From NCBI RefSeq assembly GCF_963678635.1, contig NC_087071.1, positions 8,415,842-8,479,841 of the forward strand: 64,000 bases of DNA, written 5' to 3'. This document shows, in pieces, positions 1 to 10,926 of the stretch. The notes under the pieces were generated by a model, which was not told the DNA's origin, ran no database searches, and saw only the letters and a program-made list of their open reading frames with translations. How positions within the stretch are numbered: the first letter of the stretch is position 1; every line of letters begins with the position of its first letter. The DNA comes from Symsagittifera roscoffensis (lineage: Eukaryota > Xenacoelomorpha > Acoela > Convolutidae). The position numbers and the translations under genes are program-made.

Positions 1-400
1 ATGATCAAACTGATACTAATCAAAGCATATATAATCAAATCTAAAGCACGATTTTCTCAAACAAGAACTAAAACACACTTGATATGTTCTTCCCTACACT
101 GTTCAGATGAATGATGATCGGTTGATCTCAAAAACTTTATACTTTTACTACAACTTCAGTTTTTTGCTAGATCATGTAACATCCATCAATCGTACTTGAT
201 CGTGAAATATGATCAAATTATGATCAAATCGGTACATGACTGTGAAATGTTCATAAAATATGATCAAACTGATACTAATCAAAGCATCTATAATCAAATC
301 TGAAGCACAATTTTCTCAAACAAAAATCTCAAAAATTTATTTTACTACTATAACGCCAGATTTTTTTTGGATCATATACCATCCATCAATCGGCTCAGAG
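1..400. repeat. Tandem direct repeat, period about 200-260 bp
   Basis: The opening bases, beginning ATGATCAAACTGATACTAAT, recur with few changes at 260. A second word (the segment around 140-190 with CATCCATCAATCG) recurs around 337-395. About two copies of a tandem unit are therefore visible, and the repeat may extend left of the window. No coding potential is evident; short open frames in it look like chance. Confidence 0.75.
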
Positions 401-1285
401 TCTTTCCGGATTACAATTTGTGTGTTAACTGGCACGATCTGGGGTTCGCTCAAGATGCTGGGTTTTCCAGAGGGTGGGCAATTTGTCAAAAAGTTTTCTT
501 GTCAAAAATGGGCAAAATTTTGTCGATCTTTTCATTGAAACAATCAAATTGATTTATGAGCTTTCTCATACAGCTGAAAAACACCCAATTTAGCCAAAAC
601 GATCTACGCCATTGTCAAATTTTGGAAGATATAATTAAAAAAAAAATGACATTTTGACCACTTTTTGACAAGTTTTGATAAAAAATTGCGTTTTGTCGGT
701 GCGCGCTTCAAAAAACAATTGACAGGTTATGGTTGATCAGAAATGGATGCCTTAAGTTAGTACCAAAGGAGCCCTTTGCTTAGTCAGGCGATGAGTCCCG
801 GGAATCCCCTAAATATCACCCGGCCCAGGATATCATGGGGCAGGTTGGGACGATGTGAACACAAAGTGTTCCACTTTTCCCAGCAGAGAATAGCTGTGGG
901 GGTTGATTGCAATGACGTAATCACAAGCCGTCAGAAGATGAACGTTAATGACGTCATCGGTATTGAATCCTTGGTTGCTTCGAAAGTTCGGCTTGTCTTT
1001 GCACCAAAGCACAACTAAAAATCAATGTAATTCAAAAAATTATTTGCTCAAAATCTTTCACTATTTTAGGGTCCTTGCTGTTATACGGCCAAAAATTTAT
1101 CTTCTGGTTATTTTGAAATAGACTAATATGCTCAAATTTGAATGGTTGAAATAAATCACAGCGACAAAAAAAATTAAAATTTCGTCAAAAACTAAAGCTC
1201 TAAAAACAATTTTCTCATTTTGGCTGTATAATAGAGAAGACCCATAACTTACTAAGTCGCTGTTCGAACAGCCCCTGTGGCCCAA
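401..1285. other. AT-rich non-coding stretch
   Basis: No convincing exon or RNA gene is seen. A moderately GC-rich island lies at about 770-1000, with short open frames but no recognisable domain. Non-coding is the safest reading. Confidence 0.4.
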
Positions 1286-1370
1286 GTTAACATCCTCTAA
1301 CCAAACACGTTTAGTTGGGATTTTAACTTGGTTCTGAAAATGAATTTTCTGCGAATCAGATCAGAGTGGT
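1286..1370. repeat. Dispersed repeat with AAGTTAACATCC word
   Basis: The stretch with AAGTTAACATCC followed by ATTTTAACTTGGTTCTGA is related to 2757-2870 (ATTTTAACTTAGTTCTGAG) and to the palindrome at 43462-43500. This indicates a small dispersed family, probably remnants of a MITE. Boundaries are not defined. Confidence 0.45.
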
Positions 1371-1849
1371 TTACACGCAGCGCTTAGCAGATTTGAATTG
1401 ATGGAGGATAATACTTGGTATATTTGAGGCCCATAGGTTGCTGATTCATAGAAGACCCAGGGTCGTGAAAATTTATATCGAAGAAGTGAAAAATTATGAA
1501 ACATCAGCCTGCGTGCGCAAAAGATTGACTACGCTAAATTTCTGTCAACCAATGAGAGCTCAATATTCAAAAATTCCGAAGAATTAGGCAATAGATTGAG
1601 CCAGCTTAGGACAATTCAAAGAAATCAGCCAAAACTGAATTGGATCAACAGTATAAATCCTCCTCCAATGAATACAGAGAAGATAAAAACCGGTATTACA
1701 GGGATTGACTTCGAGGGCAGAATAAATTGATCTAACTCAGCAAAAAAATCGATTGATAAAATGTTATGTTTAATGTACTAAGCTAATAACATGATAAAAT
1801 TGACACTCGGTATAAAAAATCGACACATCGGATGTATTTTCCCCCTACT

Positions 1850-1945
1850 AACGATTATCCCCCTATAAAGATATAAATCAACGGCTAAGCATATCAGAGT
1901 TTTGTACCTAGTAACGAATACCCCCCGTATGCAAAAGGGAAATAG
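1850..1945 (+). repeat. Dispersed repeat, copy 1 (inverted copy at 35.5 kb)
   Basis: This segment contains TATCCCCCTATAAAGA, TACCTAGTAACGAATA and a GCAAAAGGG end. The reverse complement of 35475-35590 has the same words in the same order (AGTAACGAATA, GCAAAAGGGGGATATAGTTAA). Two copies in opposite orientation 33.5 kb apart identify a short dispersed element of about 100 bp. Confidence 0.6.
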
Positions 1946-2457
1946 TTAAACAGATCCAAAATCTCCTGCAGTATAATCTGTGCGCTTGTTTGAAGTGAAT
2001 ATTTAATGCGGAATTAATTTTCAAAACTAACACGTATTTGGGGAGGACTTTCTACTGTAGGTCTCATATGGGGGGGGGGAGAGTGTAGGGTTGATCCAAT
2101 GAATTTCATATTAAACATTCATCTGTTCAAAAACATTACTTATTGTGTTTTGTTTACTGTTCGAAATTTTTTCAGATCTAAATCAGCGAAGTATTAATTT
2201 TTTCCAATACGTCTTAGATTTGGAGATGAATTCTCACAGATCCTAACCTTCATAATAAAACCGATATATAGAATCCATAATAAAAAGTCATATAAATCCC
2301 AAACTTTTTTTTAAAATTTTGATTCCTTGAACTTAAATGGAAAAGTGTTATCTGCTCAAACGCATGAAAAAAAAATCTAGCGGCTGAAAAAAGAACACTG
2401 CAGTCGTTTGGAAATTCTGCCAAGTTTCAAGCAGAGAGTAAAAATCTATAAGAAAAT

Positions 2458-2740
2458 CAAACAAGACTGCTCGTATCAGGGTGAAACCCAGAATGTTCCG
2501 ACCGCCTTTTAAGGGTTATGGAGCAGTAATAACATTATAAAATTAACTTTACGAGAAATGATCACAGGTGAAATATCAGCTCAGGACAACAATAGTTTTC
2601 GAATGATATTTTTAAAAATTCCGTCAAAAATGGCTAGTTAAAAAGTCGAAATTTGTCTGAAGAAAAAAAACCCACCCCGAGCACAAATATTCCCTTACTT
2701 TCGCATCGAAAGTCGGAACAAAAAGGTTTTCGTCGAAAAA
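2458..2740 (+). repeat. Single arm of the long-inverted-repeat element family
   Basis: It contains the family word ACAAGACTGCTCGTATCAGG near 2461 and then, from 2560, a stretch parallel to the right arm of the element at 6743-8226 (ATGATCACAGGTGAAA, ATGGCTAGTTAAAAAGT, CTGAAGAAAAAAAACCCACC). Only one arm is present, so this is a solo arm or a deletion derivative. Confidence 0.6.
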
Positions 2741-3410
2741 TTGAACAATTTGTAAGTTAACCTTCTTTAATACACTCTTAACTTAACATTCTTACATGCA
2801 TAACAGTTTAGGGTGAAGATTTTAACTTAGTTCTGAGTTCGAATTTCTAGCAAACTAGAATTGAGCGTAATACTCACCTCGTTTGGCAATTTTCACTTAT
2901 TTTGAACGCTTTAATTCTTGACATACAATTTCATTAAGATTTCCTTTTTTTCCAAGGGTGGGATATACAACTTTACCTCCTATGAAGGAAGAAACTAAAT
3001 TACGGGTCTTTTTCTGTTACACGGTCCGAATTATCAGCTTCTGTTTTTTGAGCTTCTGTTTTACTCATTGAAAACGCTAAGATTTCTTTTTGATGTATTT
3101 ATTTTAACTAATCCAGATTTAGAGAAGCATGATCAAGCTTTCAAAATGGCAACAAGAATAGTTTTTGGGCCGTATAACAGAAATGACCCTGAATGCGAAA
3201 TATGCACTGTGTGCTCCGAATTGCCCCTTTTTGCTAAAGGGTGGGAGGGGTCCATCCATCATAAGAATGTCCCCCTGAAAAACAAACCGACCTGGCAATA
3301 TTTGAAATTTCATCTCTTATTTTGTCATCAGTCAATAAAAACATTTTTTGTCCGTCCAGGGTTTAATTGTTTACTTTGAGTTTTTGCGCTATTTATTTGA
3401 GTACTTTGAA
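2741..3410. other. AT-rich sequence with dispersed-repeat remnants
   Basis: It holds a second copy of the AAGTTAAC / ATTTTAACTTAG repeat (2757-2870). The rest shows no exon or RNA gene. Overlapping open frames on both strands at 3068-3379 have no recognisable domain and are judged chance. Confidence 0.4.
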
Positions 3411-3416
3411 AACCTA

Positions 3417-3535
3417 ACTCTGATTGGCTAAAGTATACTTTTTCGTCCTTCTTTCTTTCCGACATAAAAAGGGACACCCCTTGTTACGTATTATAAGGAC
3501 ACCCCTTATTTTTTTCAACCAATCAGAACTTTTTG
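3417..3535. repeat. Small inverted repeat around duplicated ACACCCCTT words
   Basis: TCTGATTGGCTA at the left is the near-complement of AACCAATCAGAA at 3519-3530. Between them AAGGGACACCCCTTGTTA and AAGGACACCCCTTATT form a direct repeat. This looks like a tiny foldback remnant just past the donor end of the exon at 3587-3827. Confidence 0.45.
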
Positions 3536-3586
3536 TCTCTATTTTAAGTTTAAGATTTGAAAAAAAAGGACGCAATAAAAGAATAC

Positions 3587-3827
3587 CTGAAAATCCTCCG
3601 GTGGTTCCAGCACGCGAGTAGCCATAGGCCAAAGCGACTTGAGCATAAGAAGCCTGAAAGTTCTGTGCCACGCTTTGAATTTGAGGCGCCACCGGAAACG
3701 TGTGAACTGTAGTAGTGAACGCACTCATTGGTACACTGGGGACTAGATCATCAGCCTCACAGTTGAACGTAACTCTGTCATATTTAGCACGGGTGCCGCA
3801 TAATTTATTCAATTCAGTTTTCAAGCG
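3587..3827 (-). CDS. Candidate internal exon, secreted beta-rich protein (possibly FN3 gene 3' part)
   Basis: Read on the minus strand, an open frame of 80 codons starts right after GATTAG (acceptor) and ends at CAG|GTATTC (donor), incoming phase 0, outgoing phase 1. The frame is closed by a stop immediately upstream of the acceptor, which supports that border. Residues include CGTRAKYDRVTFNCEADD and an alternating hydrophobic pattern with few charged runs, as expected of an extracellular beta-sandwich. No family signature is certain. The polypyrimidine tract before the acceptor is weak. It lies downstream of the FN3 exons in gene order, so it may be a 3' exon of that gene; its phase cannot be joined directly to the exon at 4813-5074. 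Confidence 0.45.
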
Positions 3828-4324
3828 CTAATCACTTCGAGTGTCTTGTTATCTATCCCCTCTACGGGTGACTTCCGAAATTGGCGGAATGGACACGTTT
3901 TGGAATCTACTTAACAATCCCCCTTCTATAGAAATTACTAAAAAATCTTCATACCTGAAAATAAAAACAATAAATTAGCACTAGAGCTTTTTCTTGAGAT
4001 GTCGACTTTTGCTGCTTTCTTTTTGGTCGAAAAATCATAAAATAGGGGGAGATTAATAAATATATCCTCATTTTTCTCAAACATCCAAAGGTTCATAAAA
4101 GCGAGTTTTTTCTAGACTTTAGATTCCAAACAGGAATTCAAAGTCGTGTAAGAATTTCTTAAGATTCTTTTAGTACTTTCAATTCTAGCTACTAGCTTAC
4201 AATATGTAAGCGGTTCTGGTAAGAGTTCCGATTCTTTCGTACAAAATGCAAGATTCTTACAAGAATTTGAATTCCGCTGTAACCAGGGTATCGTACCTAG
4301 CAAATAAAAACCACCCCTATGAAG

Positions 4325-4395
4325 GATTACACTCACCGGTGAAACATTTGTGATATTTGTATTGGCTGGCATGGGGTTATAATTAACAAGAAAAG
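4325..4395 (-). CDS. Weak candidate exon with strong donor
   Basis: On the minus strand a short open stretch encoding TNITNVSP ends at CACCG|GTGAGTG, one of the best donor matches in the window. An acceptor compatible with the same frame is not visible: the nearest TTTTTAG leads into a stop in this frame. The exon may be real with an acceptor I cannot place, or the donor may be chance. Confidence 0.25.
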
Positions 4396-4812
4396 TTTAA
4401 ACTAAAAACCTGTCAAAAACTCGGCTCTTGGAGAACTCTAAGACTCTTGACAATGTTGCTCTGTCTAAATGTCCAGTTAATTGAAAAATTTCAAAAACTG
4501 AATCTCAGCAGCTGGGGTAGAAGTTTGCTTTGTGTACTTTTCAAAATCCATTTTAAATACCATGATATAAGTATGTACCTAAACCAGGTGGGCAGATCCA
4601 AAATTTGAGTCTTTGCGTCTTAATTAGCCAATTTTTGTGGTTTTTGTGATTAAAAATTCCCTCTTCTACTCTATTCCAAATATTATAGCGTGTATCTCCT
4701 CTCTGAATTCTCCCTAAGCAATTTCTAACTCTGCGTAGCAGTTCACCCCTCAGAGAACTGGCTCCCTATTTTCTATGATTTCGCCCCTAAAGTTTTGCAC
4801 ACTCTCACATAC

Positions 4813-5074
4813 CCCTCTTGAAAATTAGTATGAAAACCAAAAACTTCGCGTTGTTCCAATATAGTTTTCTCGTTAAAATTTTTATGCGGAAGCCATGCAA
4901 GTATTTATGTCCAGGGTCCCAGTTGTTGCTGCTTTCAACCAAGTTTCGATTAGAGGAGAGTATAGTAGCCCCCGCCATCATGGTGCTAGTTTCGGATTGC
5001 ACAAACGTAAGGTCGCACTTCGTGATGATAGAGGGGAGGACCCATTCTAAATCAATCGAATTGGCAAAAGGCAG
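4813..5074 (-). CDS. FN3-domain exon
   Basis: The acceptor is CTGTTTCAG|CTGCC and the donor AGAGGG|GTATGTGAG, both good. Only phase 0 is open at the start; the end is phase 1. The 87 codons contain an FN3-like pattern: IDLEWVLPS (the strand-B tryptophan region), CDLTFVQSE, and later DPGHKYLHGFRI, which corresponds to the PGxxY turn of FN3 domains. FN3 domains are extracellular adhesion modules of about 90-100 residues. The preceding exon (5412-5746) ends in phase 2, so the two are not directly compatible unless an exon is missing or another donor is used (AAG|GTTACA at about 5499-5505 would be phase 0). Confidence 0.6.
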
Positions 5075-5411
5075 CTGAAACAGATAGTTGTATTTATAAA
5101 ACAGGTTTAAAGCATAAACTATGCCAAGTTAACTGCAAAACTGGGGACATTTACTATCTGATTCGGTAAGAAAAAACAGTGCGTTTTAGGTTAATCTTAA
5201 TTATTAGCAGTCTTAGGTTAACTAGCTTTTTTCAAATTCGATGACCGAAAAAAAATATTGCCATCAATTTTGTACTCGAGAGAAATTTAGAGCAAGGTTT
5301 GAACGTTTTTTTTTGTTTATAAGACTATAAAGATCAAAGTTGTGATTACAAGTAATTCTTGCTATATTTTGAACACTTGACCCAGGTTTGGAGTCTTAGA
5401 TGTGAAAATAC

Positions 5412-5746
5412 GGATCATTTTCTGCGGACAAATTGGTGAAGTTATCATAAAAATGTCTAGGGTAACCTTGTATAGACGAAGATTTACAAGAATAAATTGT
5501 AACCTTGTCTGTGGAGTGTGAAGATTTGTAGGACCAAACCACCTCGTCCGGAGCGCCGGCTATAAGGCTATCTGGAAAATCGACCGAGTCACACACTTTG
5601 GGTAGAATAACTGGGTTTAAAAGCAGGAAATCAGTCTCGTAATCAGGGCCCTGTCTGCCCGGAGCCTCGTAAAATTGAACAACCCAATAGAAAGTGTCGT
5701 AGTAGAGCGAAACTGTGCTTTGAGGCTGATTATCCAAATTGAACAC
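5412..5746 (-). CDS. FN3-like exon
   Basis: The acceptor is excellent (a T9 run then GGCAG|GTGTTC), and the donor GATCC|GTATTT falls just before an in-frame stop. The exon is 335 bp, incoming phase 0, outgoing phase 2. It encodes beta-type sequence with DEVVWSYKSS, DKVTIYSCKSSS and FTNLSAENDP, the layout of an FN3 sandwich with the L-x-x-x-x-x-PY region at the end. Incoming phase 0 matches the phase-0 end of the exon at 16249-16536, whose last residues (SSSTVTVFWSPG) start an FN3 domain. Splicing across the LINE-containing interval is therefore possible but not proven. Confidence 0.55.
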
Positions 5747-5944
5747 CTGCCAAAAAAAAACAAGCATTTTTTTTCTTCATAACAGCCCCCTCGTAAAAGA
5801 ATTAACAGACTGTGATTTTTTTTTGGAATTTAGCCAGGGAGCTATGATGGCAAGGCGCCAAATTAACTCAAGTTAGTAGAATACTTTTATCTACAGTCTG
5901 AAACGCACAAAAATGCATGTCTTATGTCCATATTTAGATTTTAA

Positions 5945-6720
5945 AAATTTCACTTTGGTCGGTGTTTCACTCATATAGTCGCTTCTTGCGTTAATTCTTC
6001 AAACATGATTGTGAAGTTTTCAATTCTAACCAATCTTTTTCCATAACAAACACTAAACTGGGGAATTTACAAGTTCACTGAAGTAAGGTGAAGACTTTCA
6101 TCTAAAGTAATTTGATCTGTTCAGAGATTCATTCTTATAGTCCCTTCTTGCGTTCTTTTTTCAAAAATGATTGCAAAGTATTTAACACTAACCAATCTCC
6201 TTCCATAACTAACACTAAATTGGGGCATTTACAAGTTCACTCAAGTAAGTCGAATATTTTTATCAAAAGAAAATCGATATGCTCGGAGTTTCATTCATAC
6301 AGTCCTTTCTCGCGTTATTTCTGCAAGCATGAGTGAAGAGTTTAAAATAATAACCAATCTTTTTCCATAACTAACACTAAATTGGGTCATTTATAAGTTC
6401 ACTCAAGTAAATTGAATATTTTCATCTAAAATAACTCGATCCGACGGAGTTTCTTCTATATAGTCCCTTCTTGCGTTATTTCTTCAAACATGATTGTAAA
6501 ATTTTACTACTAACCAATCCTCTTCTATAACTAACACTAAACTAATTTGGGTACTTTTACAAGTTCACTCAAGTATGTTGAATTTTTTCTCTAAAGTAAT
6601 TCGAAGTGTAGGGGGTTAATTCATATAGTCGGTTCGTGGGTTATATCTTAAAAAGTGATTGTAAAGTAATTAATACTAACCAATCGTTTTAAATAAAAAA
6701 CCTCTACATTATTATTCCGA
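5945..6720. repeat. Tandem repeat, unit about 162 bp, 4-5 copies
   Basis: The word TAACCAATC recurs at about 6027, 6189, 6351, 6511 and 6677, a spacing of 160-166 bp. Each unit also carries CATATAGTCCCTTCTTGCG, TTCAAACATGATTG, AACTAACACTAAA and TTACAAGTTCACTCAAGTA in the same order. Copies differ by substitutions and small indels. No open frame persists through the units. Confidence 0.9.
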
Positions 6721-6742
6721 CTTTTGTAATGAAACTAACGGA

Positions 6743-8226
6743 GTATTTGTGCTCAGGTGGTTTTTTTCTTCAGACAAGTTTCGAATTTTCAAGTAGCCAT
6801 TTTTGACATAATTTTTTCAAATCATTCAAAATGTATTTTTGTCGGGAGCTTAAAAATAAAAAGTTATTTTACCTGTGATCTTTTTTTTGTTAAGTTATGG
6901 GGGTTTAAAAATTGCCATTTTGGCCATTTTGGGACGAGTAACGCGCGATATACTTCGCGCGATCAACGCGTAAGCGGACATTTATTCCGTCTTAGAAATG
7001 GTTCCACATTGGTTGAAGGAAGCTTATATAATTTATTGATTTTTTACTAGGAGCGAAATCTTTCACTATGTACTTTAAATGTGTGGGGGATAATTTTCAC
7101 AACGAAATTTCAATTTTTTTTATTAAATTTTTTTATTTTCATGTATTATTGCTCCACAGACCCTAACAGGCAATCAGAACATACAGGGATTCACCCTGAT
7201 ACAAGCAGTCTTGTTTATTTTAAAACTGATTATTATAGTCAGGCTTTTTGAGATTATGTAGAGTGAAATTGATCTCCAACACGGTGTTTTCTAATATTTT
7301 CATAAGTTCTATTGTGACCAGAATGAGTAAGATAAAAACCAGTATTTTAATAAGAGTCGCACGAAAATATCCGGCCGAAAACAAATGAAACCTATCCGGC
7401 GCGACAAACAGACGGTGTACTCTTGGTGACCAACTAGTCTTGAAAAACTAAGACTAATTTAGATGAAGGGTTCAACAGCAGACTTAAATGTCTGTCTCAA
7501 TATATCTGGAACAATTTATTTGAAGCAAATTATTTTAGTGAAATCTCAGCGCAGAGATAATTGGAGTATTGCTATTATGAAAAAAAAAATTCTGAACATT
7601 TTTTTGCTAAGCAAAAAGTTTCTTCGAAAAAACTAATTTTGATTACTTTACTTCCTTCATTGAATTTGCAACCATCCAAATGCAAAATGTTTTTCACACT
7701 TTTCGTTTTCTGTCAATTCAATCTAATAATTTTGCAAAGAAAAAACAAGACTGTTCGTATCATGGTGAAGCCTAGAATGTTCTGACGGCCATTAATGTCT
7801 ATTGAAAAAATTAAATGTGATAAACAAAATGAAAATTTTAACTCACGTTTGAGATTTTTTCAATCCCCAATGTAAAACACATCCCCACTCGCCATAAAAA
7901 GCACAAAGTGATAGATTTCGCTCCTAGTAACAAATCAATTCTGGCAAATAAGCTTCCTTCAACCAATTTGGAACAATTTCTAAGACGAATTAATTATCCG
8001 CGTACTCTTTAATAGCGCTTACGCTTCAATGGCGCAAAAAAAATTGCGCATTAGTTGTCCCAAATTAACCTAACAAAAATAATCACAAGTGAAACATTTT
8101 TTTCAAGTTCAAGCTCAAGACAACAATAGCTTTTGAATGATATAAAAAAGTTCCATGAAAAATGGCTAGGTAAAAAGTAGAATTTTTTCTGAAGAAAAAA
8201 CGCCACCCGAGCGCAAATTTTTTGTA
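6743..8226. mobile_element. 1.5-kb element with about 490-bp inverted arms, no transposase
   Basis: The left arm (about 6743-7240) and the reverse complement of the right arm (about 7735-8226) share, in order: TGCTCAGGTGG / GCGCTCGGGTGG at the outer end, TTTTTTCTTCAG, TAGCCATTTTT, ATCATTCAAAA, CGTCTTAGAAAT, TTGAAGGAAGCTTAT, CTAGGAGCGAAATCT, GTGGGGAT, and an ACAAGACTG[CT]TCGTATCA word at the inner end. The centre is about 500 bp with no recognisable transposase. This is a non-autonomous long-terminal-inverted-repeat transposon. Such long arms occur in foldback and some Mutator-like elements; the superfamily is not assigned. Confidence 0.8.
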
Positions 8227-8249
8227 ACTTCAAATCTGGACTCAAAAAT

Positions 8250-10730
8250 GGACTCAGCGCATCGATATTAAATCAACGATTTTAACCGAGCACTTCTTTT
8301 TTATGACATTAAATTTCATTAAATTCAGTGATCTTCTAACTTTTATAACGAATACCAAAAGAAGTCTAATTTGTTCCACACATTTTTTTCCGAACCAGCA
8401 AACTACAAATTTTCAATTTTGTTTGGAGGATTTCGCATGAAAGTATTTTTTCAATTAAAAAAAACTTCCTTGACAAGAAGATAAATCCAAAAGATCATAT
8501 TGTCATGAAAATCGTTAAATTCCATTCCTGTAAATTAGAAATTAATAGCTCAGACTGTGAATTTTTGTTCGTTTTTAGTACTAAAGCTTCAAGTTTTTTA
8601 ATAACTCAGTTTCAAGCAACCATCGTTTCCTCACGCCTCAATTTAATGATATGCACCAGGATATCCACACTTTAACGACCACGACAACCAATGGATAATT
8701 GAGAAGTATCAAGACAGCCACAAGATTATGAAGAATTAATCTAAGATCTAATCTGATAACCAATTTACTAAGGAAATCTTATTTACTTATTTAAAAAGAA
8801 ATCTAGTGAGGTAAAACAAATCCTTTTGCTTCATTAATCACCCCTCACTTCGATGTTTCTACAGCTGGCCTCTCTGACCAGTTAAAGACTTCCTGCGCAA
8901 GCTCTTAAGCGGATCTTATCCGCCGTGCTACTAAAATTACGTTTAGAACAACCATCATACTTTTTTTACCAAGAGTGGTTCCGGCAAGATTTTCTATAAA
9001 AAAGACGAATTTTTAAGCAGCGTTTGCATTTTTTAAATAACTTCATTTTAACTAGTATTATAACTCAAGCAGTAATATATGTTTTTATATGCTGTAATAT
9101 ATGCGACTAGCGATGAATCTACTCTGATGGTCAAGAGATAACTGTCAGTATTCTTTGCCAGTTTTTGGCTCCAAAACATCTGGTATCTGACAACTAAAAA
9201 AACTAGAATCCGAGTGTGTTAGCGATGGTTTAAAAGCATTTTTCAAACCTCAAGAATAGGAATCTTTGATCTATGGAATCTTTGATCTATAACCTACGAG
9301 CAAATGAACTGGTCGAAAGATCAATCCAGACAAACAGCTGGCCAACAGCAGGTTCAGACTAAAACTATGTAAATTGAGCTTGAAGCTTGTAAACTTAACA
9401 ATAAAAAAGGCTGAAACAGGGCTGTTCTAAAATTCTTTGGTCAAAACAAAGCCGATTTACAAAAACTTGATATTTTGTCGGTTTTCTTATCGGTCCGGCT
9501 GTTGTGGACTTAAAACGATGCACCAATAGACATCTGAAACAAAAGGAAAACACAGTCTTGGTAGAGCAAAACGAGTCTCGGGAAAAAGTCTGACTTCCCT
9601 TAATTATAGACTTTGTCTTTCTCAAACAAACGTTGCTCAAGCCGAAAACAAACCGAAAACAATACATTTTGGATCCAACCAAACTTTTCAGAAACCGTTA
9701 GCAACAACCACTTTGCGAGATTCCGTCAAGATACTAAAATTACAAAAACAAACTAGTTGGAACGAATGATAATGGTAATCAACAGTGCAAAGTCCAGTGC
9801 AAGTTCAATTTTTTCAATGAACTGATATTTAATCTCAAATGGTTTCAGGAAAACCCAAACAATCATCGAGAGTGTGTAAACTAACCTAACAAAAACGTCT
9901 TATGCATACAGCCGACGGATGATGTTAGAGAACGAGTTAGGATCTGGTGACATGAGACTTCATTCAAATTATAACTCTTTTTTGATGCTTTGAGAAATAA
10001 AGTTCAATTTTTCTTGTCTATCAAAGCTGAAATTAAATGATCTGATTTTTTTTGCTGCCTCTCGTTAATTTACTCGAGTTCAACCAAATATTGAAGTGGG
10101 TCAACAATAAAACTTTTTCATGAGATTCATCAATCCCAGTCCACGAAGTTGATGCTTTATATTTCGAACTCATTTTATGTTTATCAAAAATGGCAACATA
10201 AGGGTGATATGATTTTTTAACCCTAAAGATATGTCTTGAGTTCATGTAAGATAAGTGATCAAACCTTTTTTGAGGTAAGTTAATACTCTCAATGGTTTCA
10301 AAAGTATCTTCATTATAACTTACTTGTTTTGCAACGATCCAAAACAATTTGATCAAAAACAATTGACTTTCGACGGAAATTCAAACTTTTTAGGTTAGAC
10401 AATCCAGTTTTTGAAACCAGCAGTTTTAATTTCATTTGTTTTAGCTATTTTCCAATTAAAATTAAATTTTAACACGTTTTTTTAAAAAAATTGCTAAAAC
10501 ATGACGAAGTGTCCTATAATGGTGATTAAATTAACTATTGGGAACACAACTTTTCTTCAAGAATTACATCGTAAAGACAAGCCTTCAGCCATAATACCGC
10601 GTAAAACTACCATGAAAGTAAAGTTTTCAAAAGCGGGGGAATTTTGGAAAATGAATTTTTTTTCTTGGGTTTGTACTGGAACTAATTGATAGATAAACTT
10701 ATTAAATAGTTTCAGTTATTGAAATGAATG
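8250..10730. other. AT-rich intronic or intergenic DNA
   Basis: No exon with both splice borders and a recognisable domain is seen. A minus-strand open frame at 10033-10362 includes a strong GTAAGT donor-like site, but its protein shows no family. No tRNA or rRNA is visible. This interval would lie inside an intron if the exons at 16249-16536 and 5412-5746 are joined. Confidence 0.4.
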
Positions 10731-10731
10731 C

Positions 10732-10893
10732 ATGGGGCAGCCGTGGTGGCCTTCAATAGTGAAATTGTTGGAAAGTTTATTCACAGCGATACCCTCTGGA
10801 TACACTCAGGATCAAACAGGGTGGACCTACAGTCTGGAAGACTAGCTGTATTTCTCATCCCAACTACAATCAGCTGAGTTCATTTCATTTTAT
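10732..10893 (+). promoter_or_regulatory. LINE 5' leader, possibly tRNA-like head
   Basis: This 160-bp leader begins GGGGCAGCCGTGGTGG, resembling the head of the SINE-like element near 20.07 kb (GGAGAGCGGTGGTG). It could be the LINE 5' UTR with its internal promoter or an independent SINE fragment. No clear B box is seen. Confidence 0.3.
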
Positions 10894-10926
10894 TTGTCTT
10901 TATATACATTTTTCTATCTCTACTTC

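Noticed and set aside
3068-3379. Overlapping + and - frames as genes
   Set aside because: Mutually overlapping, no domain, no splice support; they probably reflect a locally less AT-rich patch.
10033-10362. Minus-strand 109-codon frame as an FN3 gene exon
   Set aside because: It contains a GTAAGT, but the protein lacks any FN3 pattern and no matching acceptor is seen.
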